64,000 nt of DNA from Vibrio furnissii CIP 102972 (GTDB taxonomy: Bacteria; Pseudomonadota; Gammaproteobacteria; Enterobacterales; Vibrionaceae), in contig NZ_ACZP01000013.1 in the NCBI RefSeq assembly GCF_000176175.1, positions 124,001-188,000 of the forward strand, given 5' to 3'. The notes beneath the pieces are model-generated. The model saw only the letters and a list, made by a program, of their open reading frames with translations, was not told the origin of the DNA and made no database searches. Positions 37,173 through 45,747 of the stretch are shown in pieces. Numbering within the stretch: the stretch's first letter is position 1; every line of letters begins with the position of its first letter. The position numbers and the translations under genes are program-made.

Positions 37173-37958
37173 ATGGATTTGTCATTAAATGAGCAAACGG
37201 TTTTGGTCACTGGCGCGGCGAGAGGGATTGGTTTCAGTGTTGTCGAACATTTGCTGGCGCAAAACGCGCGCGTGGTGGCCACCGATGTGCGCATCGAAAC
37301 CCTGTTAAGTCACACCGAGGCGTTGCGTGCCCAGTATGGGGAGAAGTTGCAATGTGCCGAATTGGATGTCACCCAAACGGACAAAACAGCGGCCGTCATT
37401 GGGGCGCTGCAGCAACAACACGGACCGATCGATCATTTGGTCAGTTGCGCGGGGATTTTGCATTTGGGCGCCATCAATGACATGCCGTTTGCTCAGGTGC
37501 AGGAGACATTTATGGTCAACACCTTTGGCATTCTGAGTGTGATGCAGGCACTCAGCCCGTCGATGAAAGCGGCCAAACGCGGCGCGATGGTGGTCATCGG
37601 CTCGAATGCGGCCAACACGCCGCGCCCGAATATGGGTGCGTATGGGGCGTCGAAATCGGCGCTGCACATGCTGGTGAAATGCATGGGGATTGAGCTGGCG
37701 CCGTTTGGCGTGCGATGCAACATTGTCAGCCCGGGCTCCACGCGCACTGAGATGCAAATGCAATTGTGGAATGAACATTATGGCGAAGCCAATGCCATCG
37801 CCGGAGATGCGGGCAGTTATCGCCTCGGGATCCCGCTGCAGAAAATCGCAGAGCCGGCAGACATTGCCAAAACCATTCTGTTTCTGCTCTCGGATGCAGC
37901 CAATCACATCACCATGCACGATTTGCGCGTTGACGGCGGCGCAACGCTCGACAACTGA
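37173..37958 (+). CDS. vibA: 2,3-dihydro-2,3-dihydroxybenzoate dehydrogenase, VibA (EntA) type
   Basis: Short-chain dehydrogenase of 261 residues that oxidises the isochorismatase product to 2,3-dihydroxybenzoate with NAD+. It has the cofactor motif TGAARGIG, the NAG-like SCAGILHLG, the catalytic YGASK and the C-terminal LRVDGGATLDN. AAAGGG lies before the ATG. It is single, divergent from vibCE, and ends at a bidirectional terminator. Confidence 0.94.
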   Translation: MDLSLNEQTVLVTGAARGIGFSVVEHLLAQNARVVATDVRIETLLSHTEALRAQYGEKLQCAELDVTQTDKTAAVIGALQQQHGPIDHLVSCAGILHLGAINDMPFAQVQETFMVNTFGILSVMQALSPSMKAAKRGAMVVIGSNAANTPRPNMGAYGASKSALHMLVKCMGIELAPFGVRCNIVSPGSTRTEMQMQLWNEHYGEANAIAGDAGSYRLGIPLQKIAEPADIAKTILFLLSDAANHITMHDLRVDGGATLDN

Positions 37959-37996
37959 GGCCTTTCACTCCCAGAAGAAAATCCCGTACAGATAAG

Positions 37997-38021
37997 AAAA
38001 CCCCGCATTCGCGGGGTTTTT
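37997..38021. terminator. Bidirectional terminator between vibA and the DAHP synthase gene
   Basis: AAAACCCCGC-ATTC-GCGGGGTTTT, with T runs on both strands. Confidence 0.9.
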
Positions 38022-38042
38022 GTTGTGCGTGAAACGGCCCAA

Positions 38043-39113
38043 TCAGGCGACGGTGGAATAGCGCTGCGAGAGCACGCCATTCATTGCGTTCGCCAGCGTA
38101 TCCAACAGTTGTACCGTGTTGTCCCAACTCAGGCATTCGTCGGTAATCGATAGCCCCGGCTCCAAGTCCCCGTTCCCCAAACTCTGATTGCCTTGTTTGA
38201 GAAAACTTTCGCACATCACGCCAGCAATGCAGGTTTCGCCCGCCAGTAACTGCTGCGCGATATCTTGCGCGACGCCGAGTTGATTGTGCGCTTTTTTCAG
38301 GCTGTTGCCGTGGCTACAATCAATGATCAAACGTGGATTGAGGCCGCTTTCTTCCAGTTGCTTCGACACCGACACCACGTCATCGCTGTGATAGTTGGGC
38401 ACTTTGCCGCCGCGCAAAATCACATGTCCGTGTGGGTTGCCGTGTGTCATCACCAAGGCTGGCGCGCCTTGAGTGCCCGCGACGCTCATCACGTGCTCGG
38501 CCTGCGCGGCATGAATGGCATCAATCGCGATGGACACGTTGCCATCGGTGCCGTTTTTAAACCCAATCGGGCAGGGCAGTGCGGAGGCCATCTGGCGGTG
38601 AATTTGTGACTCGGTGGTTCGCGCGCCAATTGCGCCCCAGCAAATCAGATCGCTGATGTACGGATAAACGGTGGTGTCGAGAAACTCGGTCGCCGTCGCC
38701 AGCCCTAAGTCGGTCACGTCGCGTAAAAACGTGCGGGCCACACTCAGCCCTTTCGCCATGTTGTGCGCGCCATCGAGGTCGGGATCAACAATCAAGCCTT
38801 TCCAGCCAGTGCGCGTGCGCGGCTTTTCAAAATAGGTGCGCATCACAATCAGCAGTTGGTCGGCGTAATCGGCTTGCACTGCCGCGAGTTTGCGCGCGTA
38901 TTCAAGCCCTTGCTGTGGATCGTGAATCGAGCATGGGCCGACAATCACCAGCAGGCGTGGGTCCTGGCCCTCCAGAATGGCGGCGATCGCTTGGCGGCGT
39001 TGGTGAATCAGCGCTTGCTGGGTGGCGTTGGTGGGAATTGAGCCAAGCAGTGTTTCGACAAACGGCAGTTGGCCGACAGTGGTTGAGCGCATGACGTTGT
39101 TGAGCATATGCAT
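38043..39113 (-). CDS. Class I DAHP synthase dedicated to siderophore production
   Basis: A 356-residue 3-deoxy-D-arabino-heptulosonate-7-phosphate synthase (phosphoenolpyruvate plus erythrose-4-phosphate), first step of the shikimate pathway. The core is intact: VIVGPCSIHDP, EKPRTRTGWKG, WGAIGARTTESQ, GFKNGTDGNVSIA and IDCSHGN. Positions that form the Phe site in E. coli AroG look changed (see findings), suggesting relaxed feedback. GAGGGGG precedes the start. A Fur box is upstream, so it should be made when iron is scarce to supply chorismate for dihydroxybenzoate. The V. anguillarum plasmid pJM1 siderophore region also carries such a gene (aroDP). Confidence 0.9.
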   Translation of the reverse strand: MHMLNNVMRSTTVGQLPFVETLLGSIPTNATQQALIHQRRQAIAAILEGQDPRLLVIVGPCSIHDPQQGLEYARKLAAVQADYADQLLIVMRTYFEKPRTRTGWKGLIVDPDLDGAHNMAKGLSVARTFLRDVTDLGLATATEFLDTTVYPYISDLICWGAIGARTTESQIHRQMASALPCPIGFKNGTDGNVSIAIDAIHAAQAEHVMSVAGTQGAPALVMTHGNPHGHVILRGGKVPNYHSDDVVSVSKQLEESGLNPRLIIDCSHGNSLKKAHNQLGVAQDIAQQLLAGETCIAGVMCESFLKQGNQSLGNGDLEPGLSITDECLSWDNTVQLLDTLANAMNGVLSQRYSTVA

Positions 39114-39168
39114 TCGTCCCCCTCAAGACGGGCAGTAAATATGGGCGGAATGGTCGTTATTATATTGT

Positions 39169-39189
39169 GAAAATGATAATTATTATCAA
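39169..39189 (-). promoter_or_regulatory. Fur box of the DAHP synthase gene
   Basis: AAATGATAATTATTATCAA, a nearly symmetric GATAAT-type Fur site 56 bases before the start. Confidence 0.82.
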
Positions 39190-39362
39190 CTTTGAATTTG
39201 GCGATTATCAACAACGCTTGGTTTTGTTGTCAAGCGGCGATTCACGCAGAAGTGTGATGTTGAGGCGAGAAAACAGGGGAAAGTGAATCAAGCGACTAAA
39301 TTTTAACGCCATGATTTTAATGCCCTTTGTCGCTGTGGTGAGATGTTTTGTGTGGTTAATGT
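39190..39362. other. Spacer between the two divergent Fur boxes
   Basis: Gene-free AT-rich DNA with no clear repeat or hairpin. Confidence 0.4.
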
Positions 39363-39383
39363 AAATGATAATTATTGTCATTA
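39363..39383 (+). promoter_or_regulatory. Fur box of the Cy-Cy-A NRPS gene
   Basis: AAATGATAATTATTGTCATT is close to the Fur consensus. Its place shows that the true start of the NRPS lies downstream of it. Confidence 0.82.
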
Positions 39384-39456
39384 TGTGTGTTTAATTGTAA
39401 CAATAATGGTGAATTACGACGAACCCAAACACAACAAGAGGCGTGTTGAAAGCATC

Positions 39457-42400
39457 ATGCACGAGATGACAACGTTACAGGCGGCCTATTGGGTCGGCAG
39501 GCAATCCACCACACCAAGGGCTGGCGATGCGGCCCATTTGTATGTCGAATTTGAGGGGCGGGGGATCGATGAGACGCGACTGGCTGCGGCGGTTCATACG
39601 CTCTTTGTTCGCCATGAAATGCTGCGCGTTACGGTCAGCGAGGACGGTCAATGGTCTGTCGGTGAACTCAATGAATTCCACGCATTGCAGGTACTGGATT
39701 GGCGCGCGCTCGACGCTGCCGATTGCGATGAAAAACTTCGCATCATGCGTGAGCGGAAAACCCATCAAAAGCTGGCACTCAATCAAGGGCAAGGCGCAGA
39801 GTTTGTTTTGACTCGGTTATCTGACGATCGCTTTCGTTTGCATGTGGATGTCGACATGATCGCCGCCGATGCGCAAAGTTTTCGCCTGATGATAGACGCG
39901 CTGGTCGCGGCTTATCATGGTGAACTGAGTGACGCTCGTAGCGCGCCATTTATTGCGTTTCAACGTCAAATGGCGACGGCTGCACAGCAGGCCTTAGTGG
40001 CGCGCGATCGCCGTTATTGGCAGGCATTGCAAAGCACGATTGCGCCCGCCCCCAAGTTACCCGAGCGTGAGCCAGTTCATTCAGATACGGCGGCGGTGCA
40101 TACTGAGCGCTTGGCGTTTGAGCTGACGGCTCAGCAGCGCGCGCAACTCGAAGCGCTGGCCGCCCGACATCACCTCAGCCTGAGCGCTGTGTCGCTCGGC
40201 GCGTTCAATGTGCTGTTGACCGATGCCCTCAAGCAGCCAGCATTTCGAATCAACGTGCCGCTGTTTTATCGCCCGCAAGGCTTTGACAATACGATGGGAG
40301 ATTTTGCCAATTTGACGCTATTTAGCGCCCATTGTGCGCCGAACGTGCCACTTTTAACGCTGTTTGAGCAAACCCAACATCAGTTGATGACGTGCTTGGA
40401 GCATCGTCATTACAGCGGCGTCAATGTCATGCGCGATCTGTCGCGCCAGCAGGGCGCCCTGCAAACTTCGCCAGTGGTGTTCACCTCGGGCTGGGACATC
40501 GGCGGCGATCTCTATGCTCAGCGGGTGCACGACACACTCGGCGACATGGTATGGGCCTGCTCTCAGGGCGCGCATGTGCTGCTGGACGCGCAGATTGTGC
40601 CTTACAAGCGCGGCGTTCTGATCAACTGGGATGTGCGCACGGACAGTGTGCCACGCGAATTCTATCAATCGCTGTTCACCCGTTATGTGGCGCTGTTGAG
40701 TGAGCTGGCTGAGCATCCTGAGCGTGTGTTGCAACCCGGCATCATTGAAGTGACAAGTATTGAGGGGACATGTATTGATGAGGGGACAAGTGTGAAGACG
40801 ACAAGTGCCTCCAGCAGCGCGCAACGTCCTCACCAAATGCCACTGAACGGATTGCAACAGGCGTATCTGGTTGGGCGCAGTGAGCACTTACCTTTGGGTG
40901 GGGTGGCAATGCAGGATTTTCGCGTCTATCGCGGGACCGTCGACGCTGATCAGTTGCACGCGCGTTTGGTGGAACTGGTGGACACACTGCCCGTGCTGCG
41001 CACTCGCATCGACGACACCACGCTCACGCAATGGGTGAGCGATGAGCGAATCGTCAATTGGCAGCATTGCGACCTGCGTGATCGGAGTCGGCCGCAGGCA
41101 TTAAGCCAAGCGGAGGCACTGATCGAGCAGGCCTCGCACAGTCGGCATGATTTATCGCGCTCACCGTGGAAAGTCTGGTTAGTGTCGCTACCTGAAGCTG
41201 AAGCTGAAGCGGACACGCTTGCCGCTGACGCTTTTCGCCATATCGTACTCACCAGTTTTGATGCGCTGATTTCCGATGGTCATTCCATCGCCTATCTATT
41301 GGCTCGCTTGTTGGAAAATCAACCCAAGCCGGTCGCAGCCCCCCCTGCGTTGGGTGCCACGAGCGAGGTGCCAGCGAAGCCTCTTTCTCAACAAAACATC
41401 ACTCCGCAGCAAGAAGCCAACGCGCGCGAAATGGCGCAAGCCTACTGGCGCGAGAAGCTGGCCAGCGTGACCGAACCGATGGCGCTGCCGTGGCAAGCGC
41501 CGCTTGATACCCTCTACCAACCGCGTTACGCGCGAGAAAGCATCTCGCTGAGCCGCGACGAAACGCGCGCACTGTTGAAACTGGCAGCAAGTGAACGGCT
41601 GTTTCCAAATAGCGTGCTGACAACGCTGGTCATGCACACGCTGGCGAACTGGTGTCCAAACACACCTTTGTGCATCGGTTTGCCCGTTGCGCCGCCCCCG
41701 CAGGCCGGAGAGTTGACCAATCGCTCCAGCTTTATTGCGTTGACCTACGCGCTGGATGAAGCGGATTTCGCTACGCAAGCGCGGCGTGTGCAGCGCGATG
41801 TGGCCGAAGGCATGGCGCATCTGGCGTTTTCGGGCATTGAACTCAACCGTCAATTGATGAGCCAGTTACCGGCGCGCACCATGCCGCTGCCCGTGGTGAT
41901 CACCAATGGATTGGGGTGGGAAACGCTGCGAGCCGACAATACGTTGCAGCAGCATGATGGGCTGACCCAAACGCCGCAGATCGCGCTCGATATTCGCCTC
42001 GCTTACGACGCAGATAAAAATCTGGTCATCAGCGCCGATTACGTCACACAAGCGCTGAGTCAGGCGCAGGTGGCCGCGTGGCTGACCAGTTGCAAGCGAG
42101 CGACGCAGAGCATGATTGAACGCCAGAGTTTGCAATGGGTGAGCCGCGAAGCGCTGGATTTAAGCCACTATCATCGTAATTCGCACCGCAACGCCGTCGA
42201 CCACCGCAACACCGTTGACACGGATGACGGGACGGCGCCGTTTTTGGCCTCGCTGGCGGAGCGCCTGTGGGACACTCCGAGTCAGCGCACTGCGCTTTTC
42301 TGCGGTGAGCAGCGCTGGAGCTATCAGCAACTGGGAGAGCAGGTCGCGAACATGATGGCGCATCTGCAGGCGCGCGGCGTGAAAGCTGGCGACGTGGTGG

Positions 42401-44067
42401 CGATTTGTCTGCCTCGCAGCGCAGCACATGTCATCGCAACATTGAGCTGCGCGTTGTCGGGCGTCATTTGGGTGCCAATTGATGCCGCCAGCCCGCCAGA
42501 GCGTAAAGCGTATCTGCTGTCGCACTGCCGACCGGCGCTGGTGATCGTGACCAGCGACGATGTGGAAAATGCCGAACACCCGCATTGTGTCGCGATGCGC
42601 GAGTTGCTGCAGCCAGCGCTGAAAGCGGCACGCTTGCCAAGCCAAGAAGTGCTGCGCGCGCGCAGTCATAGTGAAGCGCCCGCCTATTATCTCTATACCT
42701 CTGGTACGACGGGGCAGCCCAAGTGTGTGGTGCTCAACAACCGCGCGACCGCCAATGTGCTGCATCACACGCTAGCGGCGTGGCAGGTGAATGAGCGTGA
42801 CGTCATGCTCTCGGTGACGCCACTGCATCATGACATGTCGGTGTTTGATTTGCTGGGGTCGTTGTGTGCGGGTGCAGCCTTGGTTATTCCGGAACCTGAA
42901 GCCGAAAAAGATGCGCTGCACTGGAACAGCTTGGTCGAGCGGCACGGCGTCACGCTGTGGTGTTCCGTGCCCGCCATTTTGGAGATGCTGCTGGCCTGCC
43001 AGTTGACTTCGCAGGGGCAATCGCTGCGCTTGATTGCGCAGGGCGGCGATTACATCAAACCGCAGACCATTCAGACGCTGCGCGAACGTCTGCCCGACGC
43101 GCGCTTGTTCTCGCTCGGCGGGCCGACGGAAACCACCATCTGGAGCATTTGGCATGAGCTTGAACCCGAGGATGGCGCGGTGATTCCTTACGGCGCGCCG
43201 CTGCCGGGCACGCAATATTACGTGGTGAATGAGCAGCACCAACACTGCCCGCAAGGTGTGGTGGGGCGCATCGTCACGGCGGGCGTGAACCTGTCGCTGG
43301 GGTATTTGGTGGATGGCGAGGTGGTTCAAACCGATTTCATAACCATCGAGACGCCACATGGTGAGCGTGTACGCGCGTTTAAAACTGGTGATCTGGGCTA
43401 CTATCGCGACGATGGGCGCCTCATCTTCGCTGGGCGCATCAACGGTTACGTCAAAGTGCGCGGTGTGCGCATTTCGCTGCCTGATGTGGAGAAAGTGCTG
43501 ATGAATGTCGCGAACGTGCAGGATTTAGCAGTGATTGATTTTAACGATCCGATCACCGGCGATGTTGGTTTGGCGCTGTTTTATGTCTCTGGCGACGGCG
43601 CTGTGAAAAATGCGGCGCAGTGGCGTGACATCGTGGGGCAGCGGCTGCCCGCATCGCACCTGCCGCAGCGATTTGTGCCATTGGAGCGCTTTCCGCTCTC
43701 TGCCAATGGGAAGAAAGACAAACGCGCGCTTTTGGCCATGCTCACGGCAGCGAGTGAATCGCCGCGCACTGTGGCAGCTAACGTTACGGCGCCATTCGGG
43801 TCTTCCCGCGAGCCGCAAACCCCTTCGCTGACGCCAGAAAAAACGGCGCCTTGGCAATCCGTCGTTGATGTCTATCAGCAGGTGTTGGGGGAGCGCGCCG
43901 CCTCATTGACCGAGCATGCCGAGTTTATTCAGGCTGGTTTAATGCCGTCCCACGTGAAAGCTGTGGCGGAGAAACTCAGTCAAACCTTTGGCAAATCGGT
44001 GCAGCCGCGCCAGCTCTTGGGTTGCAAGAACGCCGGCCAGGTGTCGAAACTGCTCGAACTGAGTTGA
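39457..44067 (+). CDS. NRPS, Cy-Cy-A plus degenerate carrier: N-terminal half of a VibF-like synthetase
   Basis: A 1536-residue synthetase. Cy1 (about 1-440) and Cy2 (about 470-910) each keep the cyclisation motif DxxxxDxxS (DMIAADAQS near 133-141; DALISDGHS near 602-610). The adenylation domain (about 920-1430) has YLYTSGTTGQPK, GGPTETTIWS, KTGDLGYY and the catalytic-Lys region SANGKKDK. A carrier-like C-terminus (1466-1536) reads EFIQAGLMPSH, so the usual GGxS serine is replaced or shifted. Expected role: activate Thr and form the methyl-oxazoline with dihydroxybenzoate, as VibF does. VibF continues into C-PCP-C; here those domains form a separate protein at 53231-56215. The frame is open from 39343, but a Fur box lies inside that extension. 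ATG 39457 is my choice; 39406 and 39466 are alternatives. Confidence 0.88.
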   Translation: MHEMTTLQAAYWVGRQSTTPRAGDAAHLYVEFEGRGIDETRLAAAVHTLFVRHEMLRVTVSEDGQWSVGELNEFHALQVLDWRALDAADCDEKLRIMRERKTHQKLALNQGQGAEFVLTRLSDDRFRLHVDVDMIAADAQSFRLMIDALVAAYHGELSDARSAPFIAFQRQMATAAQQALVARDRRYWQALQSTIAPAPKLPEREPVHSDTAAVHTERLAFELTAQQRAQLEALAARHHLSLSAVSLGAFNVLLTDALKQPAFRINVPLFYRPQGFDNTMGDFANLTLFSAHCAPNVPLLTLFEQTQHQLMTCLEHRHYSGVNVMRDLSRQQGALQTSPVVFTSGWDIGGDLYAQRVHDTLGDMVWACSQGAHVLLDAQIVPYKRGVLINWDVRTDSVPREFYQSLFTRYVALLSELAEHPERVLQPGIIEVTSIEGTCIDEGTSVKTTSASSSAQRPHQMPLNGLQQAYLVGRSEHLPLGGVAMQDFRVYRGTVDADQLHARLVELVDTLPVLRTRIDDTTLTQWVSDERIVNWQHCDLRDRSRPQALSQAEALIEQASHSRHDLSRSPWKVWLVSLPEAEAEADTLAADAFRHIVLTSFDALISDGHSIAYLLARLLENQPKPVAAPPALGATSEVPAKPLSQQNITPQQEANAREMAQAYWREKLASVTEPMALPWQAPLDTLYQPRYARESISLSRDETRALLKLAASERLFPNSVLTTLVMHTLANWCPNTPLCIGLPVAPPPQAGELTNRSSFIALTYALDEADFATQARRVQRDVAEGMAHLAFSGIELNRQLMSQLPARTMPLPVVITNGLGWETLRADNTLQQHDGLTQTPQIALDIRLAYDADKNLVISADYVTQALSQAQVAAWLTSCKRATQSMIERQSLQWVSREALDLSHYHRNSHRNAVDHRNTVDTDDGTAPFLASLAERLWDTPSQRTALFCGEQRWSYQQLGEQVANMMAHLQARGVKAGDVVAICLPRSAAHVIATLSCALSGVIWVPIDAASPPERKAYLLSHCRPALVIVTSDDVENAEHPHCVAMRELLQPALKAARLPSQEVLRARSHSEAPAYYLYTSGTTGQPKCVVLNNRATANVLHHTLAAWQVNERDVMLSVTPLHHDMSVFDLLGSLCAGAALVIPEPEAEKDALHWNSLVERHGVTLWCSVPAILEMLLACQLTSQGQSLRLIAQGGDYIKPQTIQTLRERLPDARLFSLGGPTETTIWSIWHELEPEDGAVIPYGAPLPGTQYYVVNEQHQHCPQGVVGRIVTAGVNLSLGYLVDGEVVQTDFITIETPHGERVRAFKTGDLGYYRDDGRLIFAGRINGYVKVRGVRISLPDVEKVLMNVANVQDLAVIDFNDPITGDVGLALFYVSGDGAVKNAAQWRDIVGQRLPASHLPQRFVPLERFPLSANGKKDKRALLAMLTAASESPRTVAANVTAPFGSSREPQTPSLTPEKTAPWQSVVDVYQQVLGERAASLTEHAEFIQAGLMPSHVKAVAEKLSQTFGKSVQPRQLLGCKNAGQVSKLLELS

Positions 44068-44116
44068 CGTGCTGTCCGGTGAGTTAACACCATGACTTCA
44101 CCCTGTCGAAATAACA

Positions 44117-44142
44117 AAGCCGCTCATTGAAGCGGCTTTTTT
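44117..44142. terminator. Terminator between the NRPS and vibH genes
   Basis: AAGCCGCT/AGCGGCTT stem followed by T6; convergent genes. Confidence 0.88.
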
Positions 44143-44195
44143 GACGATGTATTGGTAACCGTGTTCGCGACCCTGTTCACGTAGGTGCTTAGGGC

Positions 44196-45545
44196 TTAGG
44201 CGTGATCAATCGCGTCATACAACGCGGAAATCGGTTGGTCGAGGTAGCGCTCGTCTAATACCTGCTGCATGAAGGTCATCACGCGCTGCGCGTGCTGATC
44301 AAACTCATCATGCGGGTGCGCGGCAGAATCGGCATCCAAGCTCAGCACCAAGCCATCGGCATTGGTTTGACCACGGAAGGTGAGGTTAAACCCGTCGGCC
44401 GGTCCGCTGGTGATGACATGATGTTTGACCTGGCAGCCAGCAAATTGCGGCGGATCGAATGGCAGCACGTTGACGAAAGGCGAGAAGAAGTAACGGCTGT
44501 TTTCCGTCACGCCTTGATCGCGGGCAATCTGCTCCACGCGATAGCGGCCGCGCGCGTAGAGTTGGCGCAGCGTTTTGCCGGTCTGGGTCAGGTAATCACG
44601 CAGCGATGTGTCCTCCGCCACCTGCACATACAGCGGCAGAATGTTGACCAGCAGGGCAGGCATGTAGGCGCCCACGCTGCCCCAACGGCTCATGAACGGA
44701 ATCCACAATGGCATGGCGTTGCCTTGGCCCAAGTACGCGTCGGCCAAATAGCGATGCATGTAGAGGCCTGACAACGTCACCAATAAATCCGGCCAACCCA
44801 TGGTGACTTGGTGCGCCAACTGGCGAATATCGTGGCTCATTGCAGGCGTCAGTTCATGGGCAACGTGCAGCGTTTCCTCACCGTAATCATCCTCCTTGTT
44901 GAGGACGGTCAGTTGTGCTGGGTTCGACAGGTAATCGCGCCAGAACGCTTTGTCTTGCTGATAGCGCGTACTGGCTTGATAGCTCTGCTCTTCATCCAAG
45001 AAACTGACGAACGCGTTAAACGGTTTGCCCGCATCGGTGCGCTCCAAATAGTGCTGATACAGCGTGGCGCAGCGCTGCTCAAACAGCGTCATGCCAAAGC
45101 CATCCATCACAATGTGATGGGCGCGAATGTACCACAGGTAATGATTGTCGCTCAGTTTGATCAGCCATTGCGCTGACAGCGGATCGCGCAGCAGGTTGAG
45201 GCGCGCATGGACATCGCCATCCATGAGCGCTTTGGCATCTACTAGTGGCTGCGAACTGCTGCGCAGATCTTTGATCTCCACCTGCGGTATGCGCGCCGGG
45301 TCGTGGGCTTGTAACGGCGTTTTGCCGTCGTCATCGAGTCGAAAACGCAGCGCCAGCACATCGGTTTCTTGCGCGGTTTGCGCAATGGCGCGGCACAGTG
45401 CCGCTTCATTCACCGTGCCTTTGAGTTCAATGTAGTGAGCGACGGTCGAGAGGGGCTCATCCGGGTGAAGGGAAAATTCTTCCCAGAAATCGAGTTGGGG
45501 CAGAGTAAGGGGCATCCAATGAAGAGCCGAACCAGTAACTGACAT
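44196..45545 (-). CDS. vibH: Free-standing condensation enzyme, VibH type
   Basis: A 449-residue single condensation domain. The active motif HHIVMDG is intact (His143, His144, Asp148). VibH of V. cholerae (about 440 residues) is the model: it joins carrier-bound 2,3-dihydroxybenzoate to a primary amine of norspermidine, a soluble acceptor. The same role is expected here. AAGG lies about eight bases before the ATG. A structured leader with a terminator-like hairpin lies between its Fur-controlled promoter and the start codon. It faces the Cy-Cy-A gene. Confidence 0.92.
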   Translation of the reverse strand: MSVTGSALHWMPLTLPQLDFWEEFSLHPDEPLSTVAHYIELKGTVNEAALCRAIAQTAQETDVLALRFRLDDDGKTPLQAHDPARIPQVEIKDLRSSSQPLVDAKALMDGDVHARLNLLRDPLSAQWLIKLSDNHYLWYIRAHHIVMDGFGMTLFEQRCATLYQHYLERTDAGKPFNAFVSFLDEEQSYQASTRYQQDKAFWRDYLSNPAQLTVLNKEDDYGEETLHVAHELTPAMSHDIRQLAHQVTMGWPDLLVTLSGLYMHRYLADAYLGQGNAMPLWIPFMSRWGSVGAYMPALLVNILPLYVQVAEDTSLRDYLTQTGKTLRQLYARGRYRVEQIARDQGVTENSRYFFSPFVNVLPFDPPQFAGCQVKHHVITSGPADGFNLTFRGQTNADGLVLSLDADSAAHPHDEFDQHAQRVMTFMQQVLDERYLDQPISALYDAIDHA

Positions 45546-45577
45546 GTAAAAAGCCTTGAATTATTGTTGTGATAAGA

Positions 45578-45677
45578 AAAAGGCGCAAGCCGCGAAGCTT
45601 GTGCCTTTTCAAGAGGAGTTTGCGTGAGCGCCTGTTCCTTCAGGATTCTAGGGAGGCGAAAGAACAACCACTCACGC
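45578..45677 (-). ncRNA. Structured vibH leader with terminator (candidate attenuator or Fur-controlled small RNA)
   Basis: On the minus strand, GCGTGAG (45677-45671) pairs with CTCACGC (45628-45622), helped by TGTTC/GAACA inside. Then AAAAGGCACAAGC/GCTTGCGCCTTTT forms a strong stem with a T5 run (45609-45577). A TTGCCA-N16-TAAACT promoter next to the Fur box would start transcription near 45674, so a transcript of about 95 bases could end here before vibH. Confidence 0.55.
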
Positions 45678-45698
45678 AAATTAGTTTAGCGTTAAATT

Positions 45699-45724
45699 TG
45701 ATAATGGCAATTATTATCATTTGC
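45699..45724 (-). promoter_or_regulatory. Fur box of vibH
   Basis: TGATAATGGCAATTATTATCATTT contains overlapping GATAAT-type hexamers. It overlaps the probable -35 element of the vibH leader promoter. Confidence 0.8.
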
Positions 45725-45747
45725 ATCAATGTCAAAATTTGACCCTA

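Noticed and set aside
39343..39456. An NRPS start at 39343
   Set aside because: The extension contains the Fur box and lacks similarity to a Cy domain; transcription should begin after it.
45578..45677. The vibH leader RNA as RyhB
   Set aside because: The conserved RyhB core pairing sequence is not seen and the length is shorter than Vibrio RyhB.
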